Source of the DNA: Amphiduros pacificus
Taxonomy: Eukaryota; Annelida; Polychaeta; Phyllodocida; Hesionidae
Direction of reading: 5' to 3'
Assembly (NCBI GenBank): GCA_949316495.1
Contig: OX439007.1
Coordinates: forward strand, 12,869,479-12,933,478
Length of the DNA: 64,000 nucleotides
This document shows positions 23,696 through 37,900 of the stretch, one piece after another (position 1 is the stretch's first letter; each line of letters starts with the position of its first letter). The notes beneath the pieces were generated by a model. That model had not been told where the DNA came from, searched no databases, and saw nothing but the letters and a program-made list of their open reading frames with translations. A program made the position numbers and the translations under genes.

Positions 23696-23944
23696 TATGG
23701 GAATCAGAAAATAAATGTTCCTTTGGTGAGTCGATTATAATTTGTGCTCACATGCTATTTCATGCTATAAATCTCCTTCACTATAGTCTGGAAGCCATTC
23801 AATAAATGGTTCTAATTTAGCTAATCCCTGTTCTCTCCTGTGAGAAGGTATAAAACCCAGAGTTGATCTTTGGAAATGTTAAGGCCGAGGAATGCTGGCA
23901 GGAGGATTGGGATGATTCTGCAGCTGATGACTGATTGATTAGTT

Positions 23945-25065
23945 TAGAGACTGATTATCACCCCGGGAAGATAGCAAGGAGCGTCAGTCCTGCTCTAGAT
24001 TATAGAGACTGATTATCACCCCGGGAAGATAGCAAGGAGCATCGGTCCTGCTCTAGATTATAGAGACTGATTATCACGGGGAAGATAGCAAGGAGCGTCG
24101 GTCCTGCTCTAGATTATAGAGACTGATTATCACCCCGGGAAGATAGCAAGGAGCGTCAGTCCTGCTCTAGATTATAGAGACTGATTATCACGGGGAAGAT
24201 AGTAAGGAGGGTCAGTCCTGCTCTAGATTATAGAGACTGATTATCAGGGGGAAGATAGCAAGGAGCGTCAGTCCTGCTCTAGATTATAGAGACTGATTAT
24301 CACGGGGAAGATAGCGAGGAGCGTCAGTCCTGCTCTAGATTATAGAGACTGATTATCACGGGGAAGATAGTAAGGAGGGTCAGTCCTGCTCTAGATTATA
24401 GAGACTGATTATCAGGGGGAAGATAGCAAGGAGCGTCAGTCCTGCTCTAGATTATAGAGACTGATTATCACGGGGAAGATAGCGAGGAGCGTCAGTCCTG
24501 CTCTATATTATAGAGACTGATTATCACCCCGGGAAGATAGCGAGGAGCGTCGGTCCTGCTCTAGATTATAGAGACTAATTATCACCCCGGGAAGATAGTA
24601 AGGAGCGTCGGTCCTGCTCTAGATTATAGAGACTGATTATCACGGGGAAGATAGTAAGGAGCGTCAGTCCTGCTCTAGATTATAGAGACTGATTATCACG
24701 GGGAAGATAGCAAGGAGCGTCGGTCCTGCTCTAGATTATAGAGACTGATTATCACGGGGAAGATAGCGAGGAGCGTCAGTCCTGCTCTAGATTATAGAGA
24801 CTAATTATCACCCCGGGAAGATAGTAAGGAGCGTCGGTCCTGCTCTAGATTATAGAGACTGATTATCACGGGGAAGATAGCGAGGAGCGTCAGTCCTGCT
24901 CTAGATTATAGAGACTGATTATCACGGGGAAGATAGTAAGGAGCGTCAGTCCTGCTCTAGATTATAGAGACTGATTATCACGGGGAAGATAGCAAGGAGC
25001 GTCGGTCCTGCTCTAGATTATAGAGACTAATTATCACCCCGGGAAGATAGTAAGGAGCGTCAGTC
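23945..25065. repeat. Minisatellite, 56-59-bp unit, about 20 copies
   Basis: The unit contains AGAGACTGATTATCAC, then either CCCGGGAAGATAG or GGGGAAGATAG, then AGGAGCGTC(A/G)GTCCTGC and TCTAGATTAT. The three-base length difference lies at CCCCGGG versus GGGG. Runs of identical variant order recur (for example GGGGAAGATAGTAAGGAGGGT near 24194 and 24360), showing multi-unit duplication. Confidence 0.95.
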
Positions 25066-25136
25066 CTGATCTGGAGTATATCTGAGGAACACTGGAATCA
25101 CAATGCAGGGCACAGTGACATGGGACATACTTTGCT

Positions 25137-25295
25137 TGTAGAATGAGAACATACAGTGTTAACAGAATGAGAACACACAGTGTTAATAGAATGAGTATAT
25201 ACAGTGTTAATAGAATGAGAGCATGTAGTGTTAATAGAATGGATACATACAATGTTAATAGAATGAGAATGTCTAATAGAATTGCAATGATTAAT
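25137..25295. repeat. Short tandem repeat, about 24-bp unit, 6 copies
   Basis: The core is CAGTGTTAATAGAATGAGAA. Copies are moderately diverged toward the right end. Confidence 0.85.
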
Positions 25296-25774
25296 AGAGT
25301 GGGAACATTCATTGCCATGTATTTCTTCAAGTTCCGATGTATTTCTTCAAGTTCGGAGATAAGATGGATTATAGACACTGTGATGCCATGCATGGAGGCA
25401 GAGCTTGATTAGGTTCCTTATTCTGATTACTGATATATACCTGCTGATACCACCACTACACTCTCAACCCACATCAACATAAGCATTGAAGAGTCTCCTT
25501 GGCAAAACCAATAGGCATCATGCCGAGAGTAACATGGTCACTAACAGTGTATACTAGCCATACCTCAGTCTGAGATTATTTACTGACACCCATGTAAATA
25601 GTGTAGAGGCAAAGTAGCCTGTGCTAGTAAATAATGCTGTTATGATGTGCGGGGTAATCATATATAAGTCATATCCACCAATATTGACTCTCTCAGCTGT
25701 GATGTGATGAAGAAGCTTGCTAACTCAGTGTACAGTTACAAGCCAACCTTGCTCACGTCTTCCTTCCAACACAA
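25296..25774. other. Unremarkable spacer
   Basis: No gene recognised; an 18-base direct repeat (GTATTTCTTCAAGTTC type) lies near 25318-25355. Confidence 0.35.
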
Positions 25775-26825
25775 TATATGCCATAGTGTAAATACTATAC
25801 TCAGGTATACAGGATCTTATATGCCATAGTGTAAATACTATACTGAGGTATACAGGATCTTATATGCCATAGTGTAAATACTATACTGAGGTATACAGGG
25901 TCATGTATGCCATAGTATAAATACTATACTCATAATGGTATACAGGATCTTATATGCCATAGTATAAATACTATACTGTGGTATACAGGATCTTATATGC
26001 CATAGTATAAATACTATACTGAGGTATACAGGATTTTATATGCCATAGTATAAATACTATACTCAGGTATACAGGATCTTATGTGCCATAGTATAAATAC
26101 TATACTGAGGTATACAGGATCTTATATGCCATAGTATAAATACTATACTGAGGTATACAGGATCTTATATGCCATAGTATGAATACTATACTGAGGTATA
26201 CAGGATCTTATATGCCATAGTATAAATACTATACTGAGGTATACAGGATCTTATATGCCATAGTATAAATACTATACTGAGGTATACAGGGTCTTATATG
26301 CCATAGTGTAAATACTATACTAATATGGTATACAGCGTCTTATATGCCATAGTATAAATACTATACTGAGGTATACAGGATCTTATATGCCATAGTATAA
26401 ATAATATACTGAGGTATACAGGATCTTATATGCCATAGTATATATACTATACTGAGGTATACAGGATCTTATATGCCATAGTATAAATACTATACTGAGG
26501 TATACAGGATCTTATATGCCATAGTATAAATACTATACTGAGGTATACAGGATCTTATATGCCATAGTATAAATACTATACTGAGGTATACAGGATCTTA
26601 TATGCCATAGTATAAATACTATACTGAGGTATACATGATTTTATGTGCCATAGTATATATACTATACTGAGGTATACAGGATCTTATATGCCATAGTATA
26701 AATACTATACTGAGGTATACAGGATCTTATATACCATAGTATAAATACTATACTGAGGTATACAGGATCTCATATGCCATATACTATACTGAGGTATATA
26801 CTGAGCTATACTGGTATACAGGATC
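25775..26825. repeat. Minisatellite, 43-bp palindrome-bearing unit, about 24 copies
   Basis: The unit contains CATAGTATAAATACTATACT then GAGGTATACAGGATCTTATATGC. Successive CATAG starts are 43 bases apart (25782, 25825). The first half is an imperfect palindrome. In copies reading ATAGTATATATACTAT it is perfect, so each unit can form a short AT hairpin. Confidence 0.95.
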
Positions 26826-29800
26826 GCTGTTTGAAACATTTTATCATCGTTCTTGGTAAATAATATAAATACTTTTTTTTTTTTTAAATTTTATTGCGAT
26901 TTTTTTTTCTCTCATTTTATTAATGAAATATTAATCAATATGTATTTTGTACATAAGCATAACCTGAGCATAAAGGAGGCAATTGTTGCAACTTGTCATC
27001 CTTTGTCTACTTTTATTTCACATAGACAAAGTCTCTGCCACAAAGAAGTGAAGCCCACAACGGCAATTTATAAAAAGAAAGCAATGTTTTATTTGTTTCC
27101 TTTGTACATGATTTTACGACATTGTTAGTTTTGGCTGTAATGTGACAGACACAAGAGGTGCTAGGATGTAACAATGTAACAATCAACCTTGGCAACCAGG
27201 AGATATAAGCAACAACTGCAAGTAAAAAGTGGAGGCCATTTTTTCTAGCTGAATTACGTGTCACACCTGTGAGGTTTATAACAGACATAGATTATACATT
27301 AAATGTAGCAGAATATCCGAGAAGAGAGTGCATGTTTTACTCTTTTTCGTACTTCATATTTACACCTTCAAGTTTTGGGCGTATTTCAACAGTAATGGAT
27401 AGAGGATCACACATGTAGTATGGATGTCATGCGTGTTGATCTCGGTAAAAAGATAATCATATTTTTATGTGAAAAGAAATTTGCAATCATGATGGCACCA
27501 AGATGTAGAAAAGACATTTATGCTTCGTTTATAGTCACCGTTTTTAGGAAGATGAAGTTTGATGCTGGGAATTTTGATAAGTCTTCTGGGTTATACTCTT
27601 GTGGTGGGCCTTAATAGTCTCGCTCAGTCTTTTTTGACATGTCTGAGTCAACAGTTTAAAATGTTGAAAGTTCTCATGACTGAAGTACATTTTTTATATT
27701 TTAATACTGCCTTAGCCTGTTCGTAAGATGATTTTCCTGTTGATTGGTGATTGGATAGGCATTCTTGGTACAGCATTCATCTGCAGAAAATCACAGGATG
27801 CCAATACAATTTCTCAAAGTAGCAGTATGATTAAGAAGGATTAAAGAGGATTATAGAACGGATTATAATAGGGATTAGTTGGTCTAAGGCGGCTGAGATT
27901 AGTTCCGGTCATTTTTACTGTGATCAGGCATGTATTATTATGACATATCATTATTTTGACATGTCATATAGGGGACTTGTAAAACTACTGTTATTGTACT
28001 AAATGCCATCTTTCTGTGGTCATGTTTTTTTCTACTGTCTTCTACTTCTCTGTTGTAACATTTTTCTTCCGGACAGACCAATATTCATGCTGTCAAGGCT
28101 CCGGCCAGTCAAGGAACATTGAAAAGTTGATCATGACCTCAGCATAATAATGTATCAAATATAATGTTTATTTAAGTAACAATACAGTATTATTCATGAA
28201 TAATATGAGTCTACGTCTATGAAATGTATCTCTTAAAAAAAAGAGTAAGTTATGTTTCCTAACAGACACAATTGGGGAAGTATTTTTATGTGCATGAAGA
28301 GAATTGTCTTGACAGTTATGATAATGACTGCTCCCTCGCGGTGGATAGTTGGCATGGTTATAGTGATAACTGCTTACTCCCCTAATCACATGGTAGCTCA
28401 AAAATAGATAAAAAAATAAATAATGGACAAGGTAGTAGGGAAAACCCACAAATAAAATGGTTTTGAGGTTTACAATACAAACCAAAAATCCAAATTCTGA
28501 TAAATGTTTGGCCTAAGAAGGACAAACACTCAAATTATATGCATTGAATTTCTTCCAGATCCATGAATAGCAATGGAAATGTCAGTGACGAGTGTTGTAA
28601 GGAGAAGAATGTGTATCTTATTTTATACCAGATAATGAAGACTAAGTGTTGCCATTCCAGGAAGAATCTGCTAACTTATGCATTAGATTTCACTGCGTTA
28701 CGTCCTGAGTGATTTCTTCCCATCTGTGTGGCAGCTTTATGAATAGCAGCCATTGACCCTGCCGAGTCTGGGGGCTTGCACTGGATATGTTGGGGAGATT
28801 TTCCGGTTGAGTTCAGATGGTGTGTCTGCACTGATCAGATTTGTTGCCTCTGTTAGTTTTTTTTTTTTTCTGGTCAGTCTGGAAAAGTTCCTTTATATAC
28901 ATATGCTACTTCTCTTAGCTGGGTTGTATGGAAAACTACTTCATGTAATTTATGTTTACCCAATATAAATATAGGATTATTTGATATTATTAAATATTTA
29001 CTGACGAAAGGAGCAGAGATCTTGCAGAAAATATCTTACAAAATCACTAAAAGCAGCCAAAAGAGATGGCTATTTCCATGTTTTCTAGCATTGTGATGTT
29101 CTACAGATCAAACTTGATAGATTCTTCATCTGTTTGATGACTCTGCATTGATATCCCTCTCTTCAGCAGAAAGGCCAATTGATGTTGCTCAGACGATAGG
29201 TAAAGAGAGACAGTGAGATATCTAGACTTCAGAATGTTTTGACTCGGCTTGACCACTGACTGACCATTGTCATTATCGATTATTCCCACAATGGTTCACA
29301 TCGAGACACACTCCATGCCTCTCCTGACTAAACAATGTCCGCTCAGCATCCACAGTAATGATTCTTGGCGTACCAAGTGACCCGTCCTGCCCGGTCATAG
29401 ATTGCTCTCAGCCCATGTGATCAAGTGCTGAGGCATATGACATGGGGACAGGAAGAGGCTCGGTGGTATGACATCTGGCTCCGAGGCAGGCTGACTGCGT
29501 CCGAGTTCCATTTAAGGCCAAGTCTTAGGTAATACTGCATGATTTAGAAAGGTGGGGATCTATATTAGGTTGGTTCTCACTCAATCAATGCCCCACAACT
29601 TGTTGTCAAGGCCAAGGTTTATCTCGACATGTTTATGTGATAATACAAAACCAAGACCCTTAGTGTATTTGAAAAGAGTAGGGCATTGAGTCGTGATGGC
29701 ATTAGGATTAGAAATGCAAAAAAACTAATATAATCAAAACCTGTCCATCCATTTAAGATCCATACTATTCACAGAAAAATTAGACTTATAAAATGTTTAG

Positions 29801-31886
29801 TGAGACATTGTTTTTCCTATAAACTATTTGTTAATCCTGATAACTGCCTCCAGGAATTTCTCTATCATGAAGAACCAGTTTTCATTGTTTTGCAATGAAG
29901 CTTGGGTCCATATGCAATTAACATCTAGTAAACATCAAGACTTTCTGTCTAATGTCACAGGAGATTAATTGTCTGGGCCATAAAATAAATGTCATAAAGT
30001 GTCTGAGCTCAAAAATCAAATAGAATTATGATATGTTTTGATAACATATCATCCAGAAATTATTTAGCTTGGATGGTTGGCATCCATATATTTTACATCA
30101 ATTTATCATAGAAGTAGGCTGAAAGATAAAGGATGTTCTTATCTTGGGTAGGTAGGGTTATGAGAAACCAAACAATAAAGTTCCCAGTATGTGGCTGGTG
30201 TACATAGCTTCATAGTGAAATGAGGATGCAGCTTACATGACATTTAATCATATATAATGTACAGAGTAATTAGGTCAGATAGATATAATATGTTCATCGT
30301 ACTGTATTTTGATAACATGCTCATTTAGGATGTATCCAAATGCTAATGAGTGAAATAAGTTTTGAGAGAGAAAAGCTCAAGTAAAATGATAAGATCAGAT
30401 TAGAAATGCATGAATGGAGTAAAAAATCACAATCAAATGTGTTCTGAAATAAAAATACAACATTGTGCATGGCTACCTTATAGAAGATATGCAGAGCAAG
30501 GGAGACATTTGAAGAAAGGACTTGTTGATGGGCAGACTTTGGGTCAAAGAGCAAGATATGAAATCTGTAGAAATAGAGAGGGCCATAAAAGCATGAAATG
30601 AGTCCCCTGATTGGTTGGCAGCTTAGACATGTTCCCTCACAGAACCATCAGCAGCACATCAGGGCACCAGTCAAGATTGAATCACCTCCTCAATAATCTC
30701 ACTGGGGCCCAATTTGACTGGTCACTTGCACATCCCAGTCATGTCCACAGGGACTGGGCACCTATCTGTAACCTGATTGGTCGATGGCAGAGCTGAGGAG
30801 CATTGTCTGGCTTTGTAGTTAAGTCTGGTATCTCAAGCTAAATTGTATATCAGCCTAGGTTGAGATAGTGACTTGTATTACTGCCGAGTTATCGCTTCTA
30901 ACACAATAGGGCATTTCTCAGTATGGAGAGACAGGGGCATTAGGCCAACAGAGACAGATAGAGGGTCACTTTGGTCAAACATGTGACCCACCTGATACTG
31001 TCAAGCAAATTTGGTATCTGTGTTTGTCATACAAAGAGGGAAACAGCAGACAGATAGAGAAGTAAGCTCCACAGTGAGAGAGCTCTTCTTGCCTTACCAT
31101 CGACCACAATAAAATGAGAAAAAAAAGATGTTAGTGCTTAGACTGCTTTGTCATGTAAGAAGCAGTCGGTGAGATGTTTTGACTGTTTGAAGTCGGCACT
31201 AGGTGGCAGCACTGTGAGCAGTAAGCTGCAGGTTCTGTTGTCTGTGATGTGAGATCTGCCAGACCCTCCGGTAGCATACTGGAAACACTGGCACTGGTGT
31301 CTGATAATCCGGAATGAGTGTCTCCTTCAAGTGCAGACTGCTAACGCGGGATATGGTCTATATCAGGTGATTCAACAAAAATCACTCTTCATGTTGCAGA
31401 CATGTTGAATTCACAATCGTGATTTGTGAGGGACATAACAACCTAGAAGATTCATAAAGAACTTTTATGTGAACAATATCAAGTTATTGCCTGGTTGCAC
31501 ATATTGAATATATTTTATTTTTCTTGCCATTGTCTAGATGTATGTATGCACATTGGCAAGTTCTCATTTCCGTGACATAAACGACAGTCATTATCTGTGC
31601 AATATATCCTCAAAAATAGTATTATTATTGTTTGGACATTCTCTGGTTTAAAAGTTAAAAAAAATGATGAAGATATTTTAAATTACAGTAAGCACATACT
31701 TGCATCTGAACAAGAGGCCCCAAGTGGGTTGCAGGTGATGTGAAAGATGCCTGTAGTACAATGATGGTGATTGGATATTGCTTGTCATTGTCAGGTCTTC
31801 AGATACAATGATTTTGATTGGATAATGTTTGTCATATTGGGTGTTTTGATACAGTGATGATAATTGGTTGATACTTGTCATTTCAG
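26826..31886. other. AT-rich DNA upstream of, or within the first intron of, USP6NL
   Basis: The missing first coding exon of USP6NL should encode about 20-25 residues ending near AKYDR and finish at a codon boundary. I searched here and further left by eye and did not find it. No other gene is recognised. A (T)n tract lies near 26872-26915. Confidence 0.45.
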
Positions 31887-31972
31887 GGTCGTGAGGATGG
31901 AGCTCAGATTGACCCGTGGGAAGATCCGGCCTTCGAGGTGTACCACGTCACAGACAGATACGGCTTTATACA
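31887..31972 (+). CDS. USP6NL: USP6NL second coding exon (conserved N-terminal region)
   Basis: The acceptor is tttcag and the donor gtaagc. It starts in phase 0 with GRED and reads through [20 protein letters not shown], ending two bases into a His codon. The match to the USP6NL lead-in sequence fixes the frame. Confidence 0.93.
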
Positions 31973-34900
31973 GTAAGCAACTTACTCCCCATCTTACTCC
32001 ATCTATAAACTCTTCAAACCATTAAAATGTTTATGAAATAAAAGATAAAAAAGTTTATACAAAAATTTAAAAAGTCAAGATGCTCTAGACTTGTGTAAAT
32101 ATTCCATATACACTTCAAGAGGGAGCACATTAGCAAATGGAAATGGACAAAAATAAACCCGATAGAGTGAGAGATTCAAACAGATCTCTTATTACAGACA
32201 TGATCACATTTTATCAGTAAAGCCTTACTCAAGGCAATACATCTCAGATCATTGTCAACCTAGATATTTATATTAAATTACACTTTCTGTTTAAGAGTTG
32301 TATATTTCTATGTGACAGTTGTTGAGTCAGCTTTTAATCATTGTGTTTAAAGTTTTATTCAAAAATGCATTTTTCCCTAGGTTTTTTTGTATAGATATTT
32401 ATTAATAGTATATGTTGTGATAGTATTTAAGTTATGATTATATTCTCTGACCATTAAACAGGTGGAGAAGATAACCGAAAAAAGTGATTTATTTTTTTAT
32501 TCAAAAAAGATAATGTTAGAATTGCAATGTTGCAGGACATGGTTATTAATGAATAATCATAAAACTTGCATCAGAATCTTTCAGTGCATACATTGAGGAC
32601 AAAAGTATTAGGCAACATTAACCAATATCTTACTGGACCAATATATCGGCATATTAAATTATTGAAATTCATAACCATGATTATTCAATATGCTCAACCA
32701 GGTGATGGGTTCAAAAGTTCAAGACTCAAGCTGTCTGAATTCATTACACTTTTATTACAAGGGAATATTACAAAATGACATCATTAAGCCAGAACAATGG
32801 GGACGTAAACGTCCTTACCATCCTTTGCCGATCGTGCACGTTGGAATAGAATATGTTCTTATTTGTTGTTTATTTATTGGCCTTCTATTTATATATATGT
32901 CTTTTCTTACTTTCAGCAACAAGGCCTTACCTCACGGCAGGGATGCTGCAGAGAACAAGGTAAAAAAATAAATCTTAACGAGAATAGTTTCTATTTTCTT
33001 CATTTTTTTTTTTGAAAATAAACTATATTGTGCCATTAAAAAACAATATTATTAGCACTCTCACACAAGTGATTTCCCCTGAAATTTTTTTATTTCAACT
33101 CATAAATGATCATATTCTAATATATGTTAGTTTTTGTTGTTGTTGTTCAATCTTGTGTATAATATTTAGATATGGTTCTACCATTAAACTGTCCCACATA
33201 GTAATGAATGAAGTTTAACACGTCAGGTATCTCCAAATTAAAGTTTCAAATCACTGTGCCAACTGTAAAAAAGCACTTTTAAAGGATCAGGATGGCACGG
33301 TATAAAAAGACTGCCATGAGCAATTAAATTTTTAAAAATATGTAATCAAACATGCTATATTGTAATATATTGAGAAAAGCATCAATGGGCAGTTCAGTTA
33401 AGAAAATTACCAGGTTCGCTGTCATTAAGAATATGAAGTCAGCACTATGGAGTATATTGTATAAGTTATTGACAGTTTCGAACTTATGCAATGAAATATA
33501 AAAGATTATTAGATTGAAAATGGATGATATATGATATATTATTTTTTGCAGGCAAAAGCAATTGAGCTGGAGAGGACACAGAAATGGGTGAAAATGATGA
33601 AGAATTGGGATAAATATTTCCCTGGAGAAAAGGTAAGGTTATATCTGTCAAAATTTACCTTAATCCTACCTATAATAATATGTATGTGATTTCTCATTGA
33701 TAAGAGATCTAATTTAAAATGTTGCCTTAACATTAAAGATGTGATTTTCATTATCATATAGTACATGCACTTCATATATTTGTTCTCAATCCTCACTGCA
33801 AATATTAACAATTTAACTCATAACTGTACTAACATATGACCTTCAAAGCTTGGTGTACTAACTGGCGAATATATCCTTCTTGATGTAGAAAACACGGAGA
33901 AAAACTAAAGTAAACTAACAGTATTTTACATTTTGTGACATATTGTACTAATTTTGATTTGTGATATTGAGTTCTTGTTTGGTACAATGGTAGATCACTT
34001 GAGAATATTGTCTATTTTAATTTTAGGGGGCATTTCCAAAGTTACTTACTGGATAATTGCTCAAACTTTTGGAATGGCCCAACTATACCCACCCTTTGTT
34101 TTCTAGATATTCAGGATGATGAAGTTGTGTGTTGTTTGATATAGTAGAATGTTTTTCTCCATTTTTCACATTATCTTTAATACAGATAGAGGTATAACCT
34201 GTAGCCATATCTAGCAATGTTCTAGCACCTTTGTTTGACTATAATCACCCAATCACTGGAGACCTTTTAGCTATGCTGATATTGTCAGCATTGCTTCTGC
34301 AGTAAGGATAGAGATATTTTCTGTCATTTTGTCTGTACGTCATTTCCAGGCAGACAAAACATGTACAAACATTACAAAAAAAAGCAATGGTCAGCGTAGC
34401 TCAAAGGCCAATGGCCTATGTTTTAATTGTACATTTGTAGATTAGTAATTTAGTCAATTATTTACCACCTGAAAAATAATCTGAAAGCTTATAGAACATG
34501 GGTTCTATAGAACATGAGTTTCATACACAATAATTGACTCCTATGTTACCATTAGACTTTCTGGTGTCCCATTTTATGAAGAATTATTGAATTAGTATTT
34601 TTCTTCAAAATATTTTGATAGAAGAACCCCAAATGATAATAATTATTGGGGCATTCAGTAACAAAATATGGTCGTCATCTCATTGCGAAAAAAACAAATC
34701 ATGATAGAGTGAATTGATGTGTGATATTTTCATGAATGGCATTTCAGCTGCGGCGGAGAGTGTACAAGGGTATTCCGGATGCTGTGAGGGGCGAGATATG
34801 GTGCCGGATACTGGATCTCAACCGGATCAAAATGGAACAGCCCGGAGTGTATGAGGTATGTCCACATCAAGTAGAACATCTCGGGGCGTAGGACGTATAT

Positions 34901-37900
34901 CTGAGAGTCAAGCTGTCTGCCAATGTGTATAATAAAGGGAGCTGTTTTATAGATATTGTTTCTGTGGCGGTTTCAGGAGATGAAGGAGAGGGCCCGTCAG
35001 CTTTCGCCGGATGTACGGCAGATTGATCTTGATGTCAATAGAACCTACAGAGATCATATCATGTTCCGCAAGCGTTATGATGTCAAGTAAGTCATCAAAC
35101 AGCCAAAAAGAAAGTTCCATACATAGTTAAACATGAAATATCTAGAATTAGTAATCATGTATATTAAATGCTGGATTTATTTATTTTGTTGCTTTTATTT
35201 GCAGACAACAGGCCTTGTTTCACGTGCTGGCAGCCTACTCTATGTACAACACGGAGGTCGGGTACTGTCAGGGGATGAGCCAGATCGCTGCCTTACTGCT
35301 GATGTACATGAATGAAGAGGTGAGAGGGTGGGGCAAAGGTAGGGTGGGGCAAAGGGAGGGCGGGGTGAGAGGTGGGGCAAAGGTAGGGTGGGGCAAAGAT
35401 AGGGTGGGGCAAAGGTAGGGTGGGGCAAAGGGAGGGTGGGGCAAAGGGAGAGTGGGGTTAGAGGTGAAACAAAGTTAAGGTGGTGTGAGAGGTGGGGCTA
35501 TGTAGAATGGGATGGAAGGTTGAAATCTCTTCATTATGCCCTCCTCCTCCTCCGAGGGAGGGCATATAGTAATCACTTTTCCGTCAGTGTGTCCGTGCGT
35601 CCGTGTATCTGTGTGTCCGTGCGTCCGTCACAATATTTGGAATGGCCAACACTCGAAAGTGGCTGGACCACAGGGATGATACTACATATGCCTACAACAA
35701 TATAGTCCAAGTAAATATTTTCCATGAAAGTTTGGTGACCTAGGTCAAAGGTCAAGGTCGCAGTGACCATCGGGTCAACTTTGGCCGTGAGCGCTCTAAC
35801 TTCTATAAAAATGTTTCAATTTTGACACAAGTTGGTGTACAGGTGTATTTTATGAGGGGCTAGGCTAAGTTCGATGATGGGCGATACTGACCAAATTTTG
35901 AAGTCATGGCGGCCATTTTTCAAAATGGCCGACGTGCCGATTTTGTGAATTCTTTTGAGAATACACTTATATCAAACATTATTACTTATTATCAATTGGT
36001 ATAAGCTGCAAAAATGTTAATTTATGTAATTGGGTCAGTGTGACGTACTTTTCAGGTGAAAATCGACATCCCCATTAGTATTTGGAGTGGCCCTCATTTC
36101 AATGCTGCAGGACATTGGGGTTTGATTCTACATAATGTTTGTAAAACTAACGACCCCAAAAAAAGATTCATGGAATTTTTCCAACCAAGGTCAAAGGTCA
36201 AGGTCGCAGTGACCATCGGATCAACTTTGGCCGTGAGCGCTCTATCTTCTGTAGAAATGTTTCAATTTTGACACAAGTTGGTGTACAGGTGAATTTTATG
36301 AGGGGCTAAGCTAAGTTCGATGATGGATAATACTGACCAAATTTTTAAGCCACAGCAGCCATTTTTCAAAATGGCCGACATGCCGATTTTGTTAATTCTT
36401 TGCAGAATACACATATATCAAACATTATTACTTATTATCAATTGGTATAAGCTGCAAAAATGTTAATTTATGTAATTGGGTCAGTGTGACCTACTTTTCA
36501 GGTGAAAATCGACATCCCCATTAGCATTTAGAGTGGCCCTCATTTCAATGCTCCAGAACATTGGGGTTTGATTCTACATAATGGATGCTGATTCTGTGAA
36601 TTTGAGGTGTGGGGCAAACTGGCCACTAGGCGGCACTGGCCACAGGGGTATGCAGGAGGAGGGCATTGTTCTGCGCTCTCTGAGCGCATTTTAATTTACA
36701 ATAGGAAAGAAAGGCTTTTATTTAAACGGTGCTGTTGTGTTTGTAGGAGGCGTTTTGGGGGATGTCGGCACTGCTTTCTAACCGCCGTCATGCTATGCAT
36801 GGTGAGTACAGTGAGGAGCACCAGCTGGCGATGCACGGTAAGTCTCGCTAAACTCTCCGCATGATAACCGCTCTGATTGCCTCCCTGCATGATGCCCGCC
36901 TGCTTGGTAAGTTAGACTGAAGACTCCTGAATCACTGTGACTGATACATGATTGGCTTGGTAAGTGAGACTGAAGACTCCTGAATCACTGTGACTGATAC
37001 GTGATTGGCTTGGTAAGTTAGACTGAAGACTCCTGAATCACTGTGACTGATACATGATTGGCTTGGTAAGTTAGACTGAAGACTCCTGAATCACTGTGAC
37101 TGATACGTGATTGGCTTGGTAAGTTAGACTGAAGACTCCTGAATCACTGTGACTGATACGTGATTGGCTTGGTAAGTTAGACTGAAGACTCCTGAATCAC
37201 TGTGACTGATACGTGATTGGCTTGGTAAGTTAGACTGAAGACTCCTGAATCACTGTGACTGATACATGATTGGCTTGGTAAGTTAGACTGAAATGCTTAA
37301 ATCACTGTGACAGATACATGATTGGCTGTGTAATTTAACTGAATGCTGAATCACTTTGACTGATAGAGATGTTCAAATCAATGACTTGCATGAAGTTGAT
37401 TGTTGACATTGAAGAATTTCCATGACGACCGTAACAGGTGGATAACATTGTAAACCAGTACGGAACCTGTGTGGTTACCATGGGAGGACATGTTAGAATG
37501 TTTAAGTTGCTGTCAGCATGAGGCTTCTAATGGAATGTGGATGTAGGCACGGCTGCCGTTTCCAAGCCGTTTCCTGAAGGAAATATGATGTGATTTGAAT
37601 TCTTGTGGATGATTAGAATGCAAATCACCATGGTTACCAGAAGGTATTGTGTGTGCAGCATGTCAGGTAACAATAGACCTTGACGATCTGCCAGGATTTA
37701 TCATGAAATGTAAATCATGGCTGCTGTGTTTGCTGTGGCAGACTACTAACATGTAGATATGGTAATACTAGTTAAAATTGATAAACAAAACTACAATTCA
37801 CAGAGAATTCTTACAAGTCGATATTTATTCTGATAAAGCAGTATCCTGGCTATGGATGGTGATGAATTTTTGGTTTTGTTTTTTTTTTAGGGTTTTTTAT

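Noticed and set aside
35573-35770. Short frames in the intronic CCGTGCGTCCGTG-rich stretch
   Set aside because: They lie within a dispersed non-coding repeat.
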